27,371 bases of DNA. It comes from Ophiothrix spiculata (Eukaryota; Echinodermata; Ophiuroidea; Amphilepidida; Ophiotrichidae). A program made the translations under genes and the position numbers. The notes beneath the pieces are model-generated. The model saw nothing but the letters and a program-made list of their open reading frames with translations, was not told the DNA's origin and made no database searches. Positions 9,062-22,403 of this stretch are shown here, piece by piece (within the stretch, counting starts at the first letter, position 1; each line of letters begins with the position of its first letter). The DNA lies in the NCBI GenBank assembly GCA_000969725.1, contig JXSR01S005446.1, one strand, 5' to 3'.

Positions 9062-10409
9062 CTCAATTATTAGTTTATTTCCTCCTTCAGAGCAAACAGG
9101 AGAAATCCGATTAATTTCACTGAACAAAATCGCTGATTTAATGAAGTTTTTATGACAGATCCCATCCCAGTGTATTCTGTATACTACTTAGTATATTGAT
9201 TGAGGCATTAATAACTTGGGCTTTTAATTTGTCAGAACATATTACAATTTTTAATCCATGTTATTTGTTTATGTTATCTCAAATCAACATTTATGCAATG
9301 ATATTTATACACTCTGACTGCTTTACATCAAGGAAAAAGAAAAAAGAAGTATTAAACTGCTCTGACTCTAATTTCCCTTGAAATTAAAAAATATTATATA
9401 ACATCAATAGTCATATTAGTAAATTATTAGTACAAAAATTCAAGTTTAATTGTCATTTCAGGGATAAGTACAGTTAGCATGTTTAATTTGATGTTCAATT
9501 AAATTTATCAGTCTCCAATTTTCTAAGAAGGAAAAAAGGTCTGCCTCTACATTCTGTCTCTCATTTGAAGGGGGTTTATGAATAAAGATGTTCACTGCTG
9601 AATAATTGCCACTCCAAATAGACCTGGAGTCTCGCATCCACTCGTCTGTTTACGAGCCCATGAACATGTATACATTCTCTTTATGCTCTATAACATGATG
9701 TAGAATTGTAAACATGTTCCATCTGATCTTGAAGACGTTTGTATGCAGGCATGCTCCCAGCCTACAACCATGGATTGATAATGCAATGGTTAAAGTAACG
9801 TTCATCTCATTTTCATTAAGTTGTTTTGGTAGATCGTACAACCCTTGTGGGCCTCCTAGATATTGTAAGGTTCCCTCTTATACTCCTTAAGAAACGCAGA
9901 GGCAATATACTGGATCGAAAGGCTTAACACTCAAATTTAGTAAAATCATAATACCTGCAAAATTCATACTTTAAAGAGGATCAGAAATTCACATCAGACA
10001 TTTTGAGCATTACTTAATTCTATTAAATATCATCACATGGACATTAAACAAGAAGATTTAAGGTTGTGCACAAGGAATGTAGAAACAAATCACAAAGCTA
10101 AGCAGTTGATGCAAAGTTACACCTGAGAATTCAAAACAATACTACGATATTACAATATTATTGAAATATGTTCCCTCCCCGTCATGTTTGCCCTTAAACC
10201 CGGAAGACCTGCCTGACATAAAGTCTAGATACTGTGAATATATTAATATATGCTTCAAACCATGCAAGAATAATCACAGCAACTTATTTTAAAACCGAAA
10301 CCACATAAAACATCAGTGAATATTTAATATCATCTAAAAATAACCCCCATCATTATTTAATTTCAAAAAAGATCCTCTTCTTCGATGCATGGATGAACAA
10401 GATGCAATT

Positions 10410-10597
10410 ACACCATCATTGCAATCTTTAAGATTGGAAAATTTGTTTTAAAAGAGCACATCATAGCTTTTCCATTCTCAAATCAGAAACCGTGAAATGC
10501 GATAACGGCGGAGTCATCTCGGTTAATCGCATTCGAGAGCACGCCTCAGTCAAATGAAAGATTGACCAATGTAAATGCAGATGTGTCTATACATAGC
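10410..10597. other. Near-invariant block A, unit 2 copy
   Basis: 188 bp, identical to the unit 3 copy and one base different from the unit 1 copy. The CpG-containing core is intact. Confidence 0.6.
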
Positions 10598-11868
10598 GAG
10601 CCGTCCCTATTGCCATTTCGTACATGCCTTGTGGGACGCAGAAAGGGCAGCGCTCAGTTTATCAACTGTTTTTTAATGTACGCATTACCCAAATGAACAT
10701 ATTAAACTACTGAGACAGGTGGAAATCTAATTGGAATTTGGTCTTAAATTTGAGTGAAAATAACATATGAATTTGATACATGGAGCTTTATAATGAGAAC
10801 TCTTATGTTGATGGGGCTTACGTGAAAGCTTACCTGAACCTACGTGAGAGGATGATATGGATTTCTAGAAATCCTTGATGCTGCGGCAGCATCACCTGTT
10901 TCTAGATCAGTTGCAATTGATAAATAGATATCACGGTGATGAGATTCACGATATTTTGTCAAGTATTTGTCTGCTTCATCCCCATTTTAACACCATGGAA
11001 ATTGTCCCATTTCTTAACCTTATTACAGGTTAAACTGAGAAAGAGCTTTTACATAAAGTCATTTTATCTTCCCTCTCTTAAGTCGCGATTTCTCATTTCT
11101 AATTTTCTTAATTACATTTCCATCTGAGCAAAGTGCCATCACTTGAGAGTTAATAGCCATACACCAGAGATATAGAACATGGTCCATTATAAAATAACAC
11201 CAATCGCAGAATGGTTATTTCATCTTGTATGTGACTCATGGTTTTTTTTATAAAATAATATTGGGAATGAAAATATTCATTGTCAAATTAATGTCAAGTG
11301 CATATGTAATTGAAGGAATTGTATGACCATGAAATGACAATACAAGACAGCACGTGACAAGTAGCATACTATCTGACAGCCATTTTGTTTTCTGTTTCAT
11401 TCAGTTTCTTCTTTTCTTGGCCAATCTCAAATACATTTTTGTTTATGGTACTGTTGTCTTAATATATTTGTGTTGCACTATACAATTGGTGGGAAAAAAA
11501 TGATGCCTTTGCCTATGATTGAATGAAATTGAAGGGGAAGAAAAACATTGTTATAATTGATAAATTACTAAGCAAAAAATCATTTGATATCAAGTGCTTA
11601 TTTGTTTATAATGAAAATTCTTTCTGCCCTTTTAATATGGCAACATAATGCAATATCATTTTGACATTTTGACATGATAGACGCATAGATGTTATCTCAA
11701 ATATCCAAGGTGATAAAGCATTCAAATCATCGAATCTCATCAGCAAGGTGTAGTTAAGCAGCAAATTAAAGATCATATCAGCATCCATTTTGTCATCCTA
11801 TTTCTATTATATTTCAAGAATCATCTGCATTGATTTTTCTTTCCTAATTGCCTCTTCTTCCTCCTCAG

Positions 11869-11945
11869 ACCACCTGATATATCACTGTTGCCAGCAAACT
11901 GCTATTGCCTGCCATAGTCACTGTTATGAGTGCACAATAAATGCA
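11869..11945 (+). other. Exon-like 77-bp block, unit 2 copy
   Basis: Same length and same flanking signals as the unit 1 copy: pyrimidine-rich ...ttcctcctcag before it and GTAAGG after it. A few substitutions (for example catcaa to cagcaa) leave the frame open. Confidence 0.3.
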
Positions 11946-12868
11946 GTAAGGCCATGGAATCATGAAAAATATCCCATGGCCAAAATCTCTTCCTTTTCCT
12001 TTTCATTCTTTCTCCGCGATTCCAATTCAATTACGCCACTGAACAGGTAGGGCAATCAATACCAATTGCTTATTTGGTAACTATCATTGATGTAAAAATA
12101 GTTTCCTCTCATGTGGGCCGAGTTCAAAAGCCTCAATTTAAATTGAAGTTTGAACTTGAGGCATACATTATCAGGAGATGAGGTTGATGTTCAACATGGT
12201 ATAAGTTTGCATAGTTGAGAATTGTAAAGCCGTGATGGAATGTAATTTGTCTATATAGTACGCAGTGACGCTGTTACTTAATGTCATTGCCATGCCTTAA
12301 AGTCAAAGTAAATGTATGTGTGTGCTCGATAAATTCAGTCAAAGAAAAAGCACATAGAACATGAAGCGAAAATAGACACAAAATAATAAACAAATTCAAT
12401 GACCAATGGCTTCCTAGTTGAAAATGTGATAAAGTATTGAACATGGACAGCGCCAAGGGGCAAATGCGGTTGACAACAAAGAAAAACAAATGACCAAATT
12501 AACAACCGACATGCAAAGGCACATAATGTGGCGAGCAGTTGTTGTTAATGAATACATTATTGTAAAAAGATCCTATGCTCACAGGATCTTTTTCAGGCTA
12601 CTGGAAAATAGCATGAATGAAGATTCAATATAATAATACACCACAAAAAGTCAAAATAAAATATTTTACGCAAATAAACCCTTCCAATTCTTTTTTGATA
12701 GGATATCAAAACAAAGAACCCATAAAACTTGAAAGAGAGGAAGTCACATTATGTCACTGATCAAATGAAGAATAAAACAATTTCTTGGAACGATTAATAT
12801 TTAAGAAAACAAATGGGCATATTAATGTCTTAGAAGCTTCCTCCTTTCATAAAAGCAAAGACTTTTAA

Positions 12869-13113
12869 ATTTCTTATAAAAATCAGGATTTAAAAATAGG
12901 TCTTATTATCAATAATGCATGGTTTACTTTCTTTTTGATCCATTAGGATATGAAGCGAGAAAAAGATGGATAGTCTAAGTGACAAAGTCTTGAACAGACG
13001 ATCTTGGAAAAACCTAGCCTATAAACTGTCTTGCAATATTTAGTACAGAAACAACAAGGCAACCTACAAAAGAGCATTCTACATCAATATCAACCTGGAA
13101 TTGGTGTATATCC
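12869..13113. other. Near-invariant block C, unit 2 copy with 22-bp deletion
   Basis: 245 bp. The 22 bases between gtcttgaa and cagacgatc, containing gcatgcgtacgtgtgtg in units 1 and 3, are missing. The rest is nearly identical to the other copies. Confidence 0.55.
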
Positions 13114-14378
13114 ATTATCAGGTATGGGAGAAGAAGTTTCATAAAATATCAATTGACATAAGTCCACGATATACTAGTAAATTAAGTGTGTCTTCCCCTA
13201 TATTTATTATATTTATCAGATGTGCTACATATTTGTCGTTTGAATAAATTGCCTCTAAATGTCTCTGTTCGTTTTGTTCTCACAAAATTAATAGAACTAG
13301 TTATCATATTAATGGAAACAAGACATTTGTGGCTTTTCAGCACAGATTTTGGGGAGAAAGTTTGAACAACCACCAATAGAAACTTAACATGCACTTCCGA
13401 CATCAAATTGACTGCAATTCAGTGTTGTTTAGCTGGATATTTGCCACTGAATCAATAACTTGGAACAAGGATTTTTCCTGAAAATCCTTTAGTGTCTACA
13501 TCCAACTAGTCTTCGTAGGAGCATCTGACACTAACACCATAGCCATGGTTAACAACCATGCATTATCCACCCTTAGAACACACAACTGGTATCTTCTGTC
13601 ATTACCAGTAATCTTAACTGACTTCTATATACATGCAGCAGGCTAACCAAATTGCATTTACAAGTAAATTCTCCACAAAAGCCATTTGGTTTTAAGCAAG
13701 CAAGTCACATCTTATACAATGCCAGACAGACCGAGTCAATTCGATAAAAACAACCCTATTTTCTGTCCACGTGTCTCTTGTGATTTAACCCACTCTGCAC
13801 AGTCCGATCTGTAATGCTATGGTCAATATACGATAAATGCAAATGGTGCACAGCTAAACGTGCGTAGAAACTTCAATCAATCCATCAAAATCCAGGTACA
13901 TTATCCTCAGCCAGTCCATTCAGGAAGGCTTACCTCGCTCGGCAAATTGAATGACAAGTTGGGCATTAACTCTCGCTTTTTAAAGTCTTGAAGACATAAC
14001 GACGGTACACAAACATGACTAGTGTAATTTTTAAAAACTGGACCTGTGTACTATGTCGTTACGAGTGACCGTCAAGTATTTCGACTACCTTGAATCATAA
14101 AATCTAATGTGTGGGTGGTTTTTGCTAGCAACCTGTTCTGACGCACTTATATTGTATTCATATTTTTACCATTTTCCTTCCTATTTAATGGTTTTAAAAA
14201 GCTGAATATTTCATTGCTTCACTTAAGATGTTTGAATGCATTTGTCACACAATACGTTTCCTTGGATATTCAGTATCTGTTAGATGGGCATTAAAGTAAA
14301 AATGCCTTTATGATGGAAACAAAAATGTCTATATCAGAATATACCTCGTTTTTGTACATTTTTATATTGCTGTCAAGG

Positions 14379-14412
14379 TGCCACTCATGTTTACTCAAAT
14401 GCCACTCATGTT
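14379..14412. promoter_or_regulatory. Paired 13-mer at 21-bp spacing, unit 2
   Basis: Both TGCCACTCATGTT copies are intact (14379-14391, 14400-14412). Confidence 0.4.
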
Positions 14413-15289
14413 AATCCAAAGTGCCTAAATAATTGAAGTAAATTAAAAGCGGTAATTAGCTCATTACGACTTGTATTAAGGCTTTATATTAATCATGATC
14501 ACTATGTACAATGAATAATGTTTTTGGCAAATTGATGTATTCCGTTTCTCAATTATGTATTCATTTGTTAATTCATGCTTAAGAAAATACACATACAAAC
14601 TAGTTAGACAAGATGTTTGGCTTATAATTCATTACTACTATTAGGGAACATTTACAAACAATTATGTTTCCAAGCCAAAAGCTCGTTTTTTTCTGCCAGG
14701 CATAATATTCATTTAATATGATTGGCCTAATGACCCTGAAAATCTAGAACTGTAAAGTGATACCTGTCTAGCATGATCTATTACGGTTTGTTATAACACA
14801 AGCGCTTGCAAAACAAATAAAATGATAATGATGAACACCACTCATAATTGGAGCAGTCTCTGAGATATCGATACCAATTATAACTAAGGATATAGGGTTT
14901 CTGATCAAGCATGATCAATAATCATAAACTTTCTTAATGTCAATGAAATATGCTATCATCAAATATTCACAAAATGAAAAAAAACAAATGCTTTTAAAAC
15001 AAAACCAGCAACATAAACACCTTAACATAAACATAAAACATTCTCTGCCATAACCACAATCAAGTGCTACCCTGACCACAATAAATAGCATTAACACTTT
15101 CAGAAACCTGTGCCTAATTGCTAACATGCCCAAACCTCAGCCTTTAGTCTCAACCTAATGACTTAACATTTTCTTAATCGATTTAAAGGGAAATCGTTTT
15201 TGTGTTGACTTATGTGTCTTATACTCAATATTTATAATATCACATCTATTAAGAATTTATCAATATAAGATTCAAAATAAATTTCTTAT

Positions 15290-15318
15290 AAGTGTTAACA
15301 TGAATTTTTGTAACACTT
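15290..15318. repeat. Inverted repeat AAGTGTTA-13-TAACACTT in segment missing from unit 1
   Basis: Perfect 8-bp arms within the roughly 70-bp segment that units 2 and 3 share and unit 1 lacks. The unit 3 version (about 24985-25015) is imperfect. It may be the remnant of a small element or just a local hairpin. Confidence 0.35.
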
Positions 15319-15379
15319 CAATGAAACAATTCTAAGAGAAATGTCTATTTAATGTCACAAGCTCCACTACATTTTGTGG

Positions 15380-15510
15380 CACCAGTGACAACAACATTTT
15401 TTACATAGTCAATAAAAATTAAATACCTCATGAAATGTCAAAACCTGACTCCGTATAACAAACTTGGCACAAAGAAAGCCTTACAAAATCAAGTGCAAAA
15501 AAACTCTCAA
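15380..15510. other. Replaced or diverged tract, unit 2
   Basis: Units 1 (about 6090-6225) and 3 (about 25080-25215) resemble each other well here. Unit 2 has largely different sequence between the shared gtgacaac/gcgacagc and agttttacc-side flanks. No gene was seen. Confidence 0.55.
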
Positions 15511-15532
15511 GTATTCCTAATGCACAGTTTAC

Positions 15533-15680
15533 CTCAACTATAATAACCAGCATAAACAAGGAAAAACTAGCGGTTGATGAACCATATAAAACAGGTGAGG
15601 CCATCTTCTTCATAGAAATGCAGTTATCAATGTATGCCGACACAGGCAGATGACACAATTCTACGCTACAACTAACTACA
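15533..15680 (-). pseudogene. Exon-like block, unit 2 copy with +1 frameshift
   Basis: 148 bp. The same acceptor-like and donor-like ends are present, but one extra base in caaggaaaaactag (units 1 and 3: caagaaaaactag) shifts the frame. If the block is coding, this copy is broken; if not, the change is neutral. Confidence 0.25.
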
Positions 15681-17110
15681 CTAGAGAAAATGCAATAGAA
15701 TATTATTAAGAGGAAATCTGTTCCTCACGGCTGCTTGAGAACAAATCTAGAAAAAGAAGCCATAAACCCATAACCTTGTATCATATAATTTGACCATATC
15801 AAGATGGTTGCTATACTTGATATAGATTTCATACGACAGTCTTTTTCAAAAGCCTCGGGTTATGAGTTAACAATTGACAAGTGTCCATGAAGACTGAGTA
15901 ATAGACTAGCAGAAGTGACATTTTCACAGCCTTTTATTACGAAATGTCAAGAAATGCATTTATTATGAATTTCTATATATTCATTTACGTTAAAACATAA
16001 ACTTATTGTTCAGAAAATTGAATGCTTAATTGCAAAAACAGAAGGAAAAAAACTAACAATAAAAAATCTCCTTGATATTAACCACTACTAGATATCACAA
16101 TATCTAATGGCAAAGTTCAATTTCATACTACAACTAGTAATATCTCTTGACTTGTAGGAACAACCTCATCCCAAATATCATCGTAACATCAATATATCAT
16201 ATATATAAAGGAACTGTGGCAAAGAAATAGACATTATCTTCAAGTGACTGCCGTCATTGTGTAACCGTGTAGCTTGTAAGTGGTTATGCAGTGACTGTAA
16301 TGTTTCATTAATCGTATCATCACTTACATTGGGGCTCAAAATGCTACTGGCTACACCACGCATCTTTCTAGTACATTGTTCCTTCATTAAACAAGACATC
16401 ATTTATTCAAATTTTCACTTAAATAGGCAAAGAAGATTTCTTTTGTAATTATTGGATAATTTGTTGCCCATTTGTGGATATATCTTCATCTTTCTTTTCA
16501 ATTCAGTCTTCTTTAGAAGTTACAAATTTTCACTATTTGATACTCAACCATGTTGAAAACATTTTTAGCAATCAAAAATCTACATGCAATGCATTAAATG
16601 CCCTTAAACTATTGACTTTTTATTTCCACAAAAATGTGTTCAATTTCCCTGAAAATTACACTTCAATATCTGCCTTTTTACTCAATGCTGAAAGCAAAAT
16701 TTCCTTCTGATCGATATCTTTGATAAAATGGAAGCTTTCCATCATATTATGATCTGATAACAAGTAATACTCCATAATCAATTTCATCAATATGCTAATT
16801 ACTGCCGACTCAAAAGCATCTGGGCTTCTGATTTAAAATGTTCCTTTAGGTGCTTCCACACACCCTCCTGTAGGGTAGCTTTTCTACAATTGAGTTGTAT
16901 TTCTCAGTGTCTTAGAAGCCCATCCAGTTTAGACGTGCTTTTCTCTTCATTATTGAACAAACATTTTTTCCATGGAGTTAGATCTACATATATTTCAGGA
17001 TCTTCATGAAAATGTTAAGTTATCTCAACTTGGCGGAATAAATCAAGACTTTTTGACCTATATCGCTTCATTCGATCTTACATAGCATCAATCTTTGTTC
17101 CATTTTCACA

Positions 17111-17263
17111 CAATCTTATTTACTCTCTGCAAAAGCATTTTCCAAAGATGTGCAAAATGTCACAAATTCTTGCATGCAGTGTTCAACAAATGCCGCATTA
17201 AGTGACATGATTCTGTCACTGATCACTTAGCCCCGGGCTATGAATACAAGTAGGCCTAGGATC
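17111..17263. other. Near-invariant block E with inverted repeat, unit 2
   Basis: The same 153 bp; the inverted repeat is at 17201-17220. The last base abuts the 40-bp unit-2-specific segment. Confidence 0.5.
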
Positions 17264-17303
17264 CTTGGTAGAGATGCCTTGGCATAGTCGTAAACACCTC
17301 AAC
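17264..17303. other. 40-bp segment present only in unit 2
   Basis: Unit 1 reads aggatc directly into catacaagtc (7980/7981). Unit 2 has 40 extra bases here, including the small palindrome TGCCTTGGCA. This may be an insertion in unit 2 or a deletion in unit 1; unit 3 is not informative. Confidence 0.7.
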
Positions 17304-17860
17304 CATACAAGTCACTTTTTGACACCTTAGGAGTGAATCATTACCACATGTGAGATGTGAGCATCCATTCCTAGCTCAATGAAATCAACACTTTTTTCTT
17401 AGCTTGGTTTGAGTTGAAAACATGGGAGGCAATTTTGCAACATGATTAGTAATTCTATGCAACCAGTTAAATTGAGAAAAAATCCAAGACTTTAGAAAAA
17501 CCTTGATAGATTGAGGAAAAGAGAACTTGCGCAATTTAAGAGCACGAACTGACCTCCTTAAGTATTTTATATCAAATCAGAATTAGAAATTCTCCAAAAA
17601 ATTGTGGGCACTTCTATCAAGAAATGTTACCAGTAACCAGTAACCATTTGTCCAATGTCATCTATAATTGCCAATATCAAAATCTGTGAGAAAAATAATT
17701 CATAACTAGTCAAATTATTTGAATCACAAGAAATTATTTGGTAATAGATACTTTTTATGGAATCACTTGAAAAGCTTACTTAATATGTTTACTAAGCATA
17801 TATCCACTTCCTTCATAATACTGCTTCTCTTATTACCACTAAAAACCATTACAACGACCG

Positions 17861-17877
17861 GTTCATAAAATATGAAC
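17861..17877. promoter_or_regulatory. Perfect inverted repeat GTTCATA-AAA-TATGAAC, unit 2
   Basis: Identical to 8604-8620. Confidence 0.4.
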
Positions 17878-18206
17878 TATCCAGTTTCAACAATTATTTA
17901 CACGTCACACGTTCTGCGGTGAACGGTGGTCAATCTGGTCTGTACAAAAAACACAATCTTTCTCTTGCTGTCATATAGACTTCAAGGCACTGCAGCATAT
18001 ATAATGCCATGTACAAGCAAATATGCCCATCGGCTACAAATATTGATTGATAAATATACCTACAGAAGCTTGCCTTAATTCATGGCATCAAAAATATCAG
18101 CAAACAACGATAACAAGACATTTTTTGTAAAATCTATTCCTTTTAATATTTACACAACAACTTTCTCATTCAATATCTCAATATTTCCTTCAATACAAAT
18201 TCAATT

Positions 18207-18327
18207 GTGAAAAGTATATCAAGAAAAGTAGAAAATAAAGTGCTCTAAATGGCTGCATTTAATTTATTTACAGCTACTTGCCACTAGCATTAATCAGTGT
18301 TCTTATAATTTGCTATAAGAAATCCTC
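18207..18327. other. Invariant 121-bp block F, unit 2
   Basis: Identical to 8941-9061. Substitutions resume on the right (cctcctcaattatt versus cctcttcaattacg). Confidence 0.5.
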
Positions 18328-19664
18328 TTCAATTACGAGTTTATTTCCTCCTTCAGAGCAAACAGGAGAAATCCAATTAATTTCACTGAACAAAATCGCT
18401 GATTTAATGAAGTTTTTATGACAGATCCCATCCCAGTGTATTCTGTATACTACTTAGAAAATCAATTGAGGCATTAATAACTCGGGCTTTTAATTTGTCA
18501 ACATTTATTACAATTTCTAATCCATGTTATTTGTTTATGTTATCTCAAATCAACATTTATGCAATGATATTTATACACTCCAAATGCTTTACATCAACGA
18601 AAAAGAAAAAAGATTAAACTGCTCTGACTCTTGAAATTAAAAAATATTATGTAACATCAAGTCATATTAGTAAATTATTTGTACAATAATTCAAGTTTAA
18701 TTGTCATTTCAAGGATAAGTAAGTACAGTTAACATGTTTAATTTGATGTTCAATTAAATTTATCAGTCTCCAATTTTCTAAGAAGGAAAAAAAGGTCTGC
18801 CTCTACATTCTGTCTCTCATTTGAAGGGGTTTATGAATAAAGATGTTCACTGCTGAATAATTGCCACTCCAAATAGACCTGGAGTCTCGCATCCACTCGT
18901 CTGTTTACGAGCCCATGAACATGTATACATTCTCTTCATGGTCTATAACATGATGTAGAATTGTAAACATGTTCCATCTGATCTTGAAAACGTTTTGTAT
19001 GCAGTAATGCTCCCAGCCTACAACCATGGATTGATAATGCAATAGTTTAAGTAATGTTCAAGTTGTTTTAGAGGATCGTACAACCCTTGTGGGCCTCCCA
19101 AGATGGGCAGATATCTTAAGGTCCCCTCTTATGCTCCTTAGTAAACGCAGAGGCAATATATCGGATCGAAAGAGTTAACACTCAAATTTAGTAAAATCAT
19201 AATACCTGCAAAATTCCTACTTTAAAGAGGATCAGAAAGTCACATCAGACATTTTGAGCATTACTTAATTCTACTGAATACCATCACATCAACATTATAC
19301 AAGAAGATTGAAGGTTGTGCACAAGGCATGTAGAAACAAATCATGAAAAGCTTGTAGTTGATGCAAAGTACACCTCCTGAGAATTCAATACAATATTACG
19401 ATATTACACTATTATTGAAATATGTTCCCTCCCTGTCCTGTTTGCCCTTAAACCCCGGAAGACATGCCTGACATAAAGTCTAGATACTGTGAATATATTA
19501 ATATATGCTTCAAACCATGCAAGAATAATCACAGTAACTTATTTTAAAATCGGAACCACATAAAACATCGGTGAATATTTATTACCATCTAAAAATAACC
19601 TCCATCATTATTTAATTTCAAAAAAGATCCTCTTCTTCGATGCATGGATGAACACGATACAATT

Positions 19665-19852
19665 ACACCATCATTGCAATCTTTAAGATTGGAAAATTTG
19701 TTTTAAAAGAGCACATCATAGCTTTTCCATTCTCAAATCAGAAACCGTGAAATGCGATAACGGCGGAGTCATCTCGGTTAATCGCATTCGAGAGCACGCC
19801 TCAGTCAAATGAAAGATTGACCAATGTAAATGCAGATGTGTCTATACATAGC
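19665..19852. other. Near-invariant block A, unit 3 copy
   Basis: 188 bp, identical to the unit 2 copy. Divergence resumes immediately on the right (gctagccatc here, gcgagccgtc in unit 2, gcatgccgtc in unit 1). Confidence 0.6.
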
Positions 19853-21129
19853 TAGCCATCCCTATTGCCATTTCGTACATGCCTTGTGGGACACAGAAAG
19901 GCCAGCGCTTGGTTTATCAACTGTTTTTTAATGTACGCATTACCCAAATGAACATATTAAACTATACAGAGACAGGTGGAAATCTAATTGGAATTTGGTC
20001 TTAATTTAGACAACATTTGAGTGAAAATAAGGAATGAATTTGATACATGGCTTTATAATGAGAACTCTTATGTTAATGGGGCTTACCTGAACCTATGTGA
20101 GAGGATGATACTGATTACTAGAAATCCTTGATGTTGCCGCAGCATCACCTGTTTCTAGATCAGTTGCAATTGATAAATAGGTATCTGGGTGATGAGATGT
20201 GCGATAGTTTGTCAAGTATTTGTCTTTCATCATCCCCATTTTAACACCCTGAAAATTATCCAATTTACCTTATTACAGGTTAAAACTAAGAAAATGATAC
20301 CAGTTTTACATTATGTTATCTTATCTTCCCTCTCTTAAGTCACAATTTCTCATTTCTAATTTTCTTAATTACATTTCCACCCGAGCAAAGTGCCATCACT
20401 TGAGAGTTAATAGCCATACACCAGGGATATAGAACATGGTCCATTATAAAATAACACCAATCGCAGAATGGTTATTTCATCTTGTACGTGACTCATGTTT
20501 TTTTATAAAATAATATTGGGAATAAAAATATTCATTGTCAAATTAATGTCAAGTGGATATGAAAATGAAGGAATTGTGAGACCATGAAATGACAATACAA
20601 GACAGCACATGACAAGTAGCATACTATCTGACAGCCATTTTGTTTCTGCTTCATTCGGTTTTTCTTTCCTAAGCCAATCTCAAATATATTTTTTTATGGT
20701 ACTATTGTCATAATATATTTGTGTTGCACTATTCAATTGGTGAAAAAAAATGATACCTTTGCCCATGATTGAATAAAATTGCAGAGAAGAAAAACATTTT
20801 TATAATTGATAAATTACTACGAAAAAAAATAATTTGATATCAAAAGCTTATTTGTTTATAATGAAATTCTTTCTATCGTTTTGAATTGGCAACATAATGC
20901 AATATCATTTTACCATTTTGACATGATAGACACATAGATTTTATCTCAAATATCCAAGGTGATTTATCATTCTAAAAGCATTATATTCATCCAATCTTAT
21001 CAGCAAGGTGTTGTTTAGCAGCAAATTAAAGATCATATCAGCATTCATTTTGTCATCCTATTTTTATTATATTTCAAGAATCATCTGCATTGATTTTTTC
21101 TTTCTTAATTGCCTCTCCTTCCTCCTCAG

Positions 21130-21206
21130 ACCACCTGATATATCAATGTTGCCAGCAAACTGCTATTGCCTGCCATAGTCACCTTTATGAGTGCACAATA
21201 AATACA
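21130..21206 (+). other. Exon-like 77-bp block, unit 3 copy
   Basis: Same length and signals as in units 1 and 2. The last exon bases are aca before GTAAGG instead of gca. Confidence 0.3.
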
Positions 21207-22136
21207 GTAAGGCCATGGAATCATGAAGAATATCCCATGGCCAAAATCTCTTCCCTTTTACTTTTCATTCTCTCTCCGCAATTCCAATTCAATTACGCCA
21301 CTGAACAGTTGGGGCAATCAATACCAATTGCTCGTTTGGTAACTATCATTGATGTAAAAATAGTCTCCACTCATGTGGGCCGAGTTCAAAAGCCTCAATT
21401 CAAATTCAGGTTTGAACTTGAGACATACATTATCTGGAGATGAGGTTGATGTTCAACATGGTATAAGTTTGCATAGTTGAGAATTGTAAAGCCATGATGA
21501 GATGTAATTTGTCTATATAGTACACAGTGACGCTGTTACTTAATGTCATTGCCGTGCCTTAGAGTCAAAGTAAATGTATGTGTGTGCTCGATAAACTTAG
21601 TCAAAGAAAAAGCACATAGAACATGATGCGAAAACAGACACAAAATAATAATCAAATTCAATGACCAATATGCCTTCCTAGTCGAAAATGTAATAAAGTA
21701 TTGGACATGGACAGCGCCAAGAGGCAAATACGGGTGACAACAGAGAAAAACAAATGACCAAATTAACAAGTAACATGCAAAGGCACATAATGTGGCGAGC
21801 AGTTGTCATTATTGAATATATAATTGTAAAAAGACCCTATGCTCACAGGATCTTTTTCAGGCTACTGGAAAATAGCATTAGTGAAGATAAGAAAAAATAA
21901 TAATACATCACAAAAAGTCAAAGAGAAATATTTTACGCAAATAAACCCTTCCAATTCTTTTATGATAGAATATCAAAACAAAGGACGCATAAAACAGAAA
22001 GGAAATCACATTATGTCCCTGATCAAATGTAGAATAAAACAATTTCTTGAAATGATGAATATTTAAGAAAACAAATGGGGATATTAATGTCTTTTAACTT
22101 AGAAGCTTCCTCCTTCATAAATGCAATGACTTTTAA

Positions 22137-22403
22137 ATTTCTTATAAAAATCAGGATTTAAAAATAGGTCTTATTATCAATAATGCATGGTATTCTTTCT
22201 TTTTGATCCATTAGGATATGAAGCGAGAAAAAGATGGATAGTCTAAGTGACAAAGTCTTGAATATTGCATGCGTACGTGTGTGACAGACGATCTTGGAAA
22301 AACCTAGCCTATAAACTGTCTTGCAATATTTAGTACAGAAACAACAAGGCAACCTACAAAAGAGCATTCTACATCAATATCAACCTGGAATTGGAGTATA
22401 TCC
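22137..22403. other. Near-invariant block C, unit 3 copy (267 bp)
   Basis: Full-length and one base different from the unit 1 copy, although units 1 and 3 are not adjacent. Confidence 0.55.

Larger units (their letters stand above)
40..9645. repeat. Tandem macro-repeat, unit 1 (9606 bp)
   Basis: First complete copy of a head-to-tail repeat. Landmarks recur in the same order and orientation in the next copies: ctgtttacgag at 40, 9646 and 18901; the 188-bp block at 816, 10410 and 19665; the 267-bp block at 3480, 12869 and 22137; gttcataaaatatgaac at 8604 and 17861. The unit is AT-rich and of complex sequence, not a short satellite. It is longer than unit 2 mainly because of an insert at 1881-2067. 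The boundaries are a phase choice, since the array has no visible sharp ends inside the window. Confidence 0.95.
9646..18900. repeat. Tandem macro-repeat, unit 2 (9255 bp)
   Basis: Second complete copy, in the same orientation as unit 1. It lacks the LINE-like insert of unit 1 and the SINE-like insert of unit 3. Its own features are a 22-bp loss inside the near-invariant 3480-type block, 40 extra bases at 17264-17303, and a diverged tract at about 15380-15510. The junctions 1 to 2 and 2 to 3 are almost identical in sequence, which supports a true tandem array. Confidence 0.95.
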
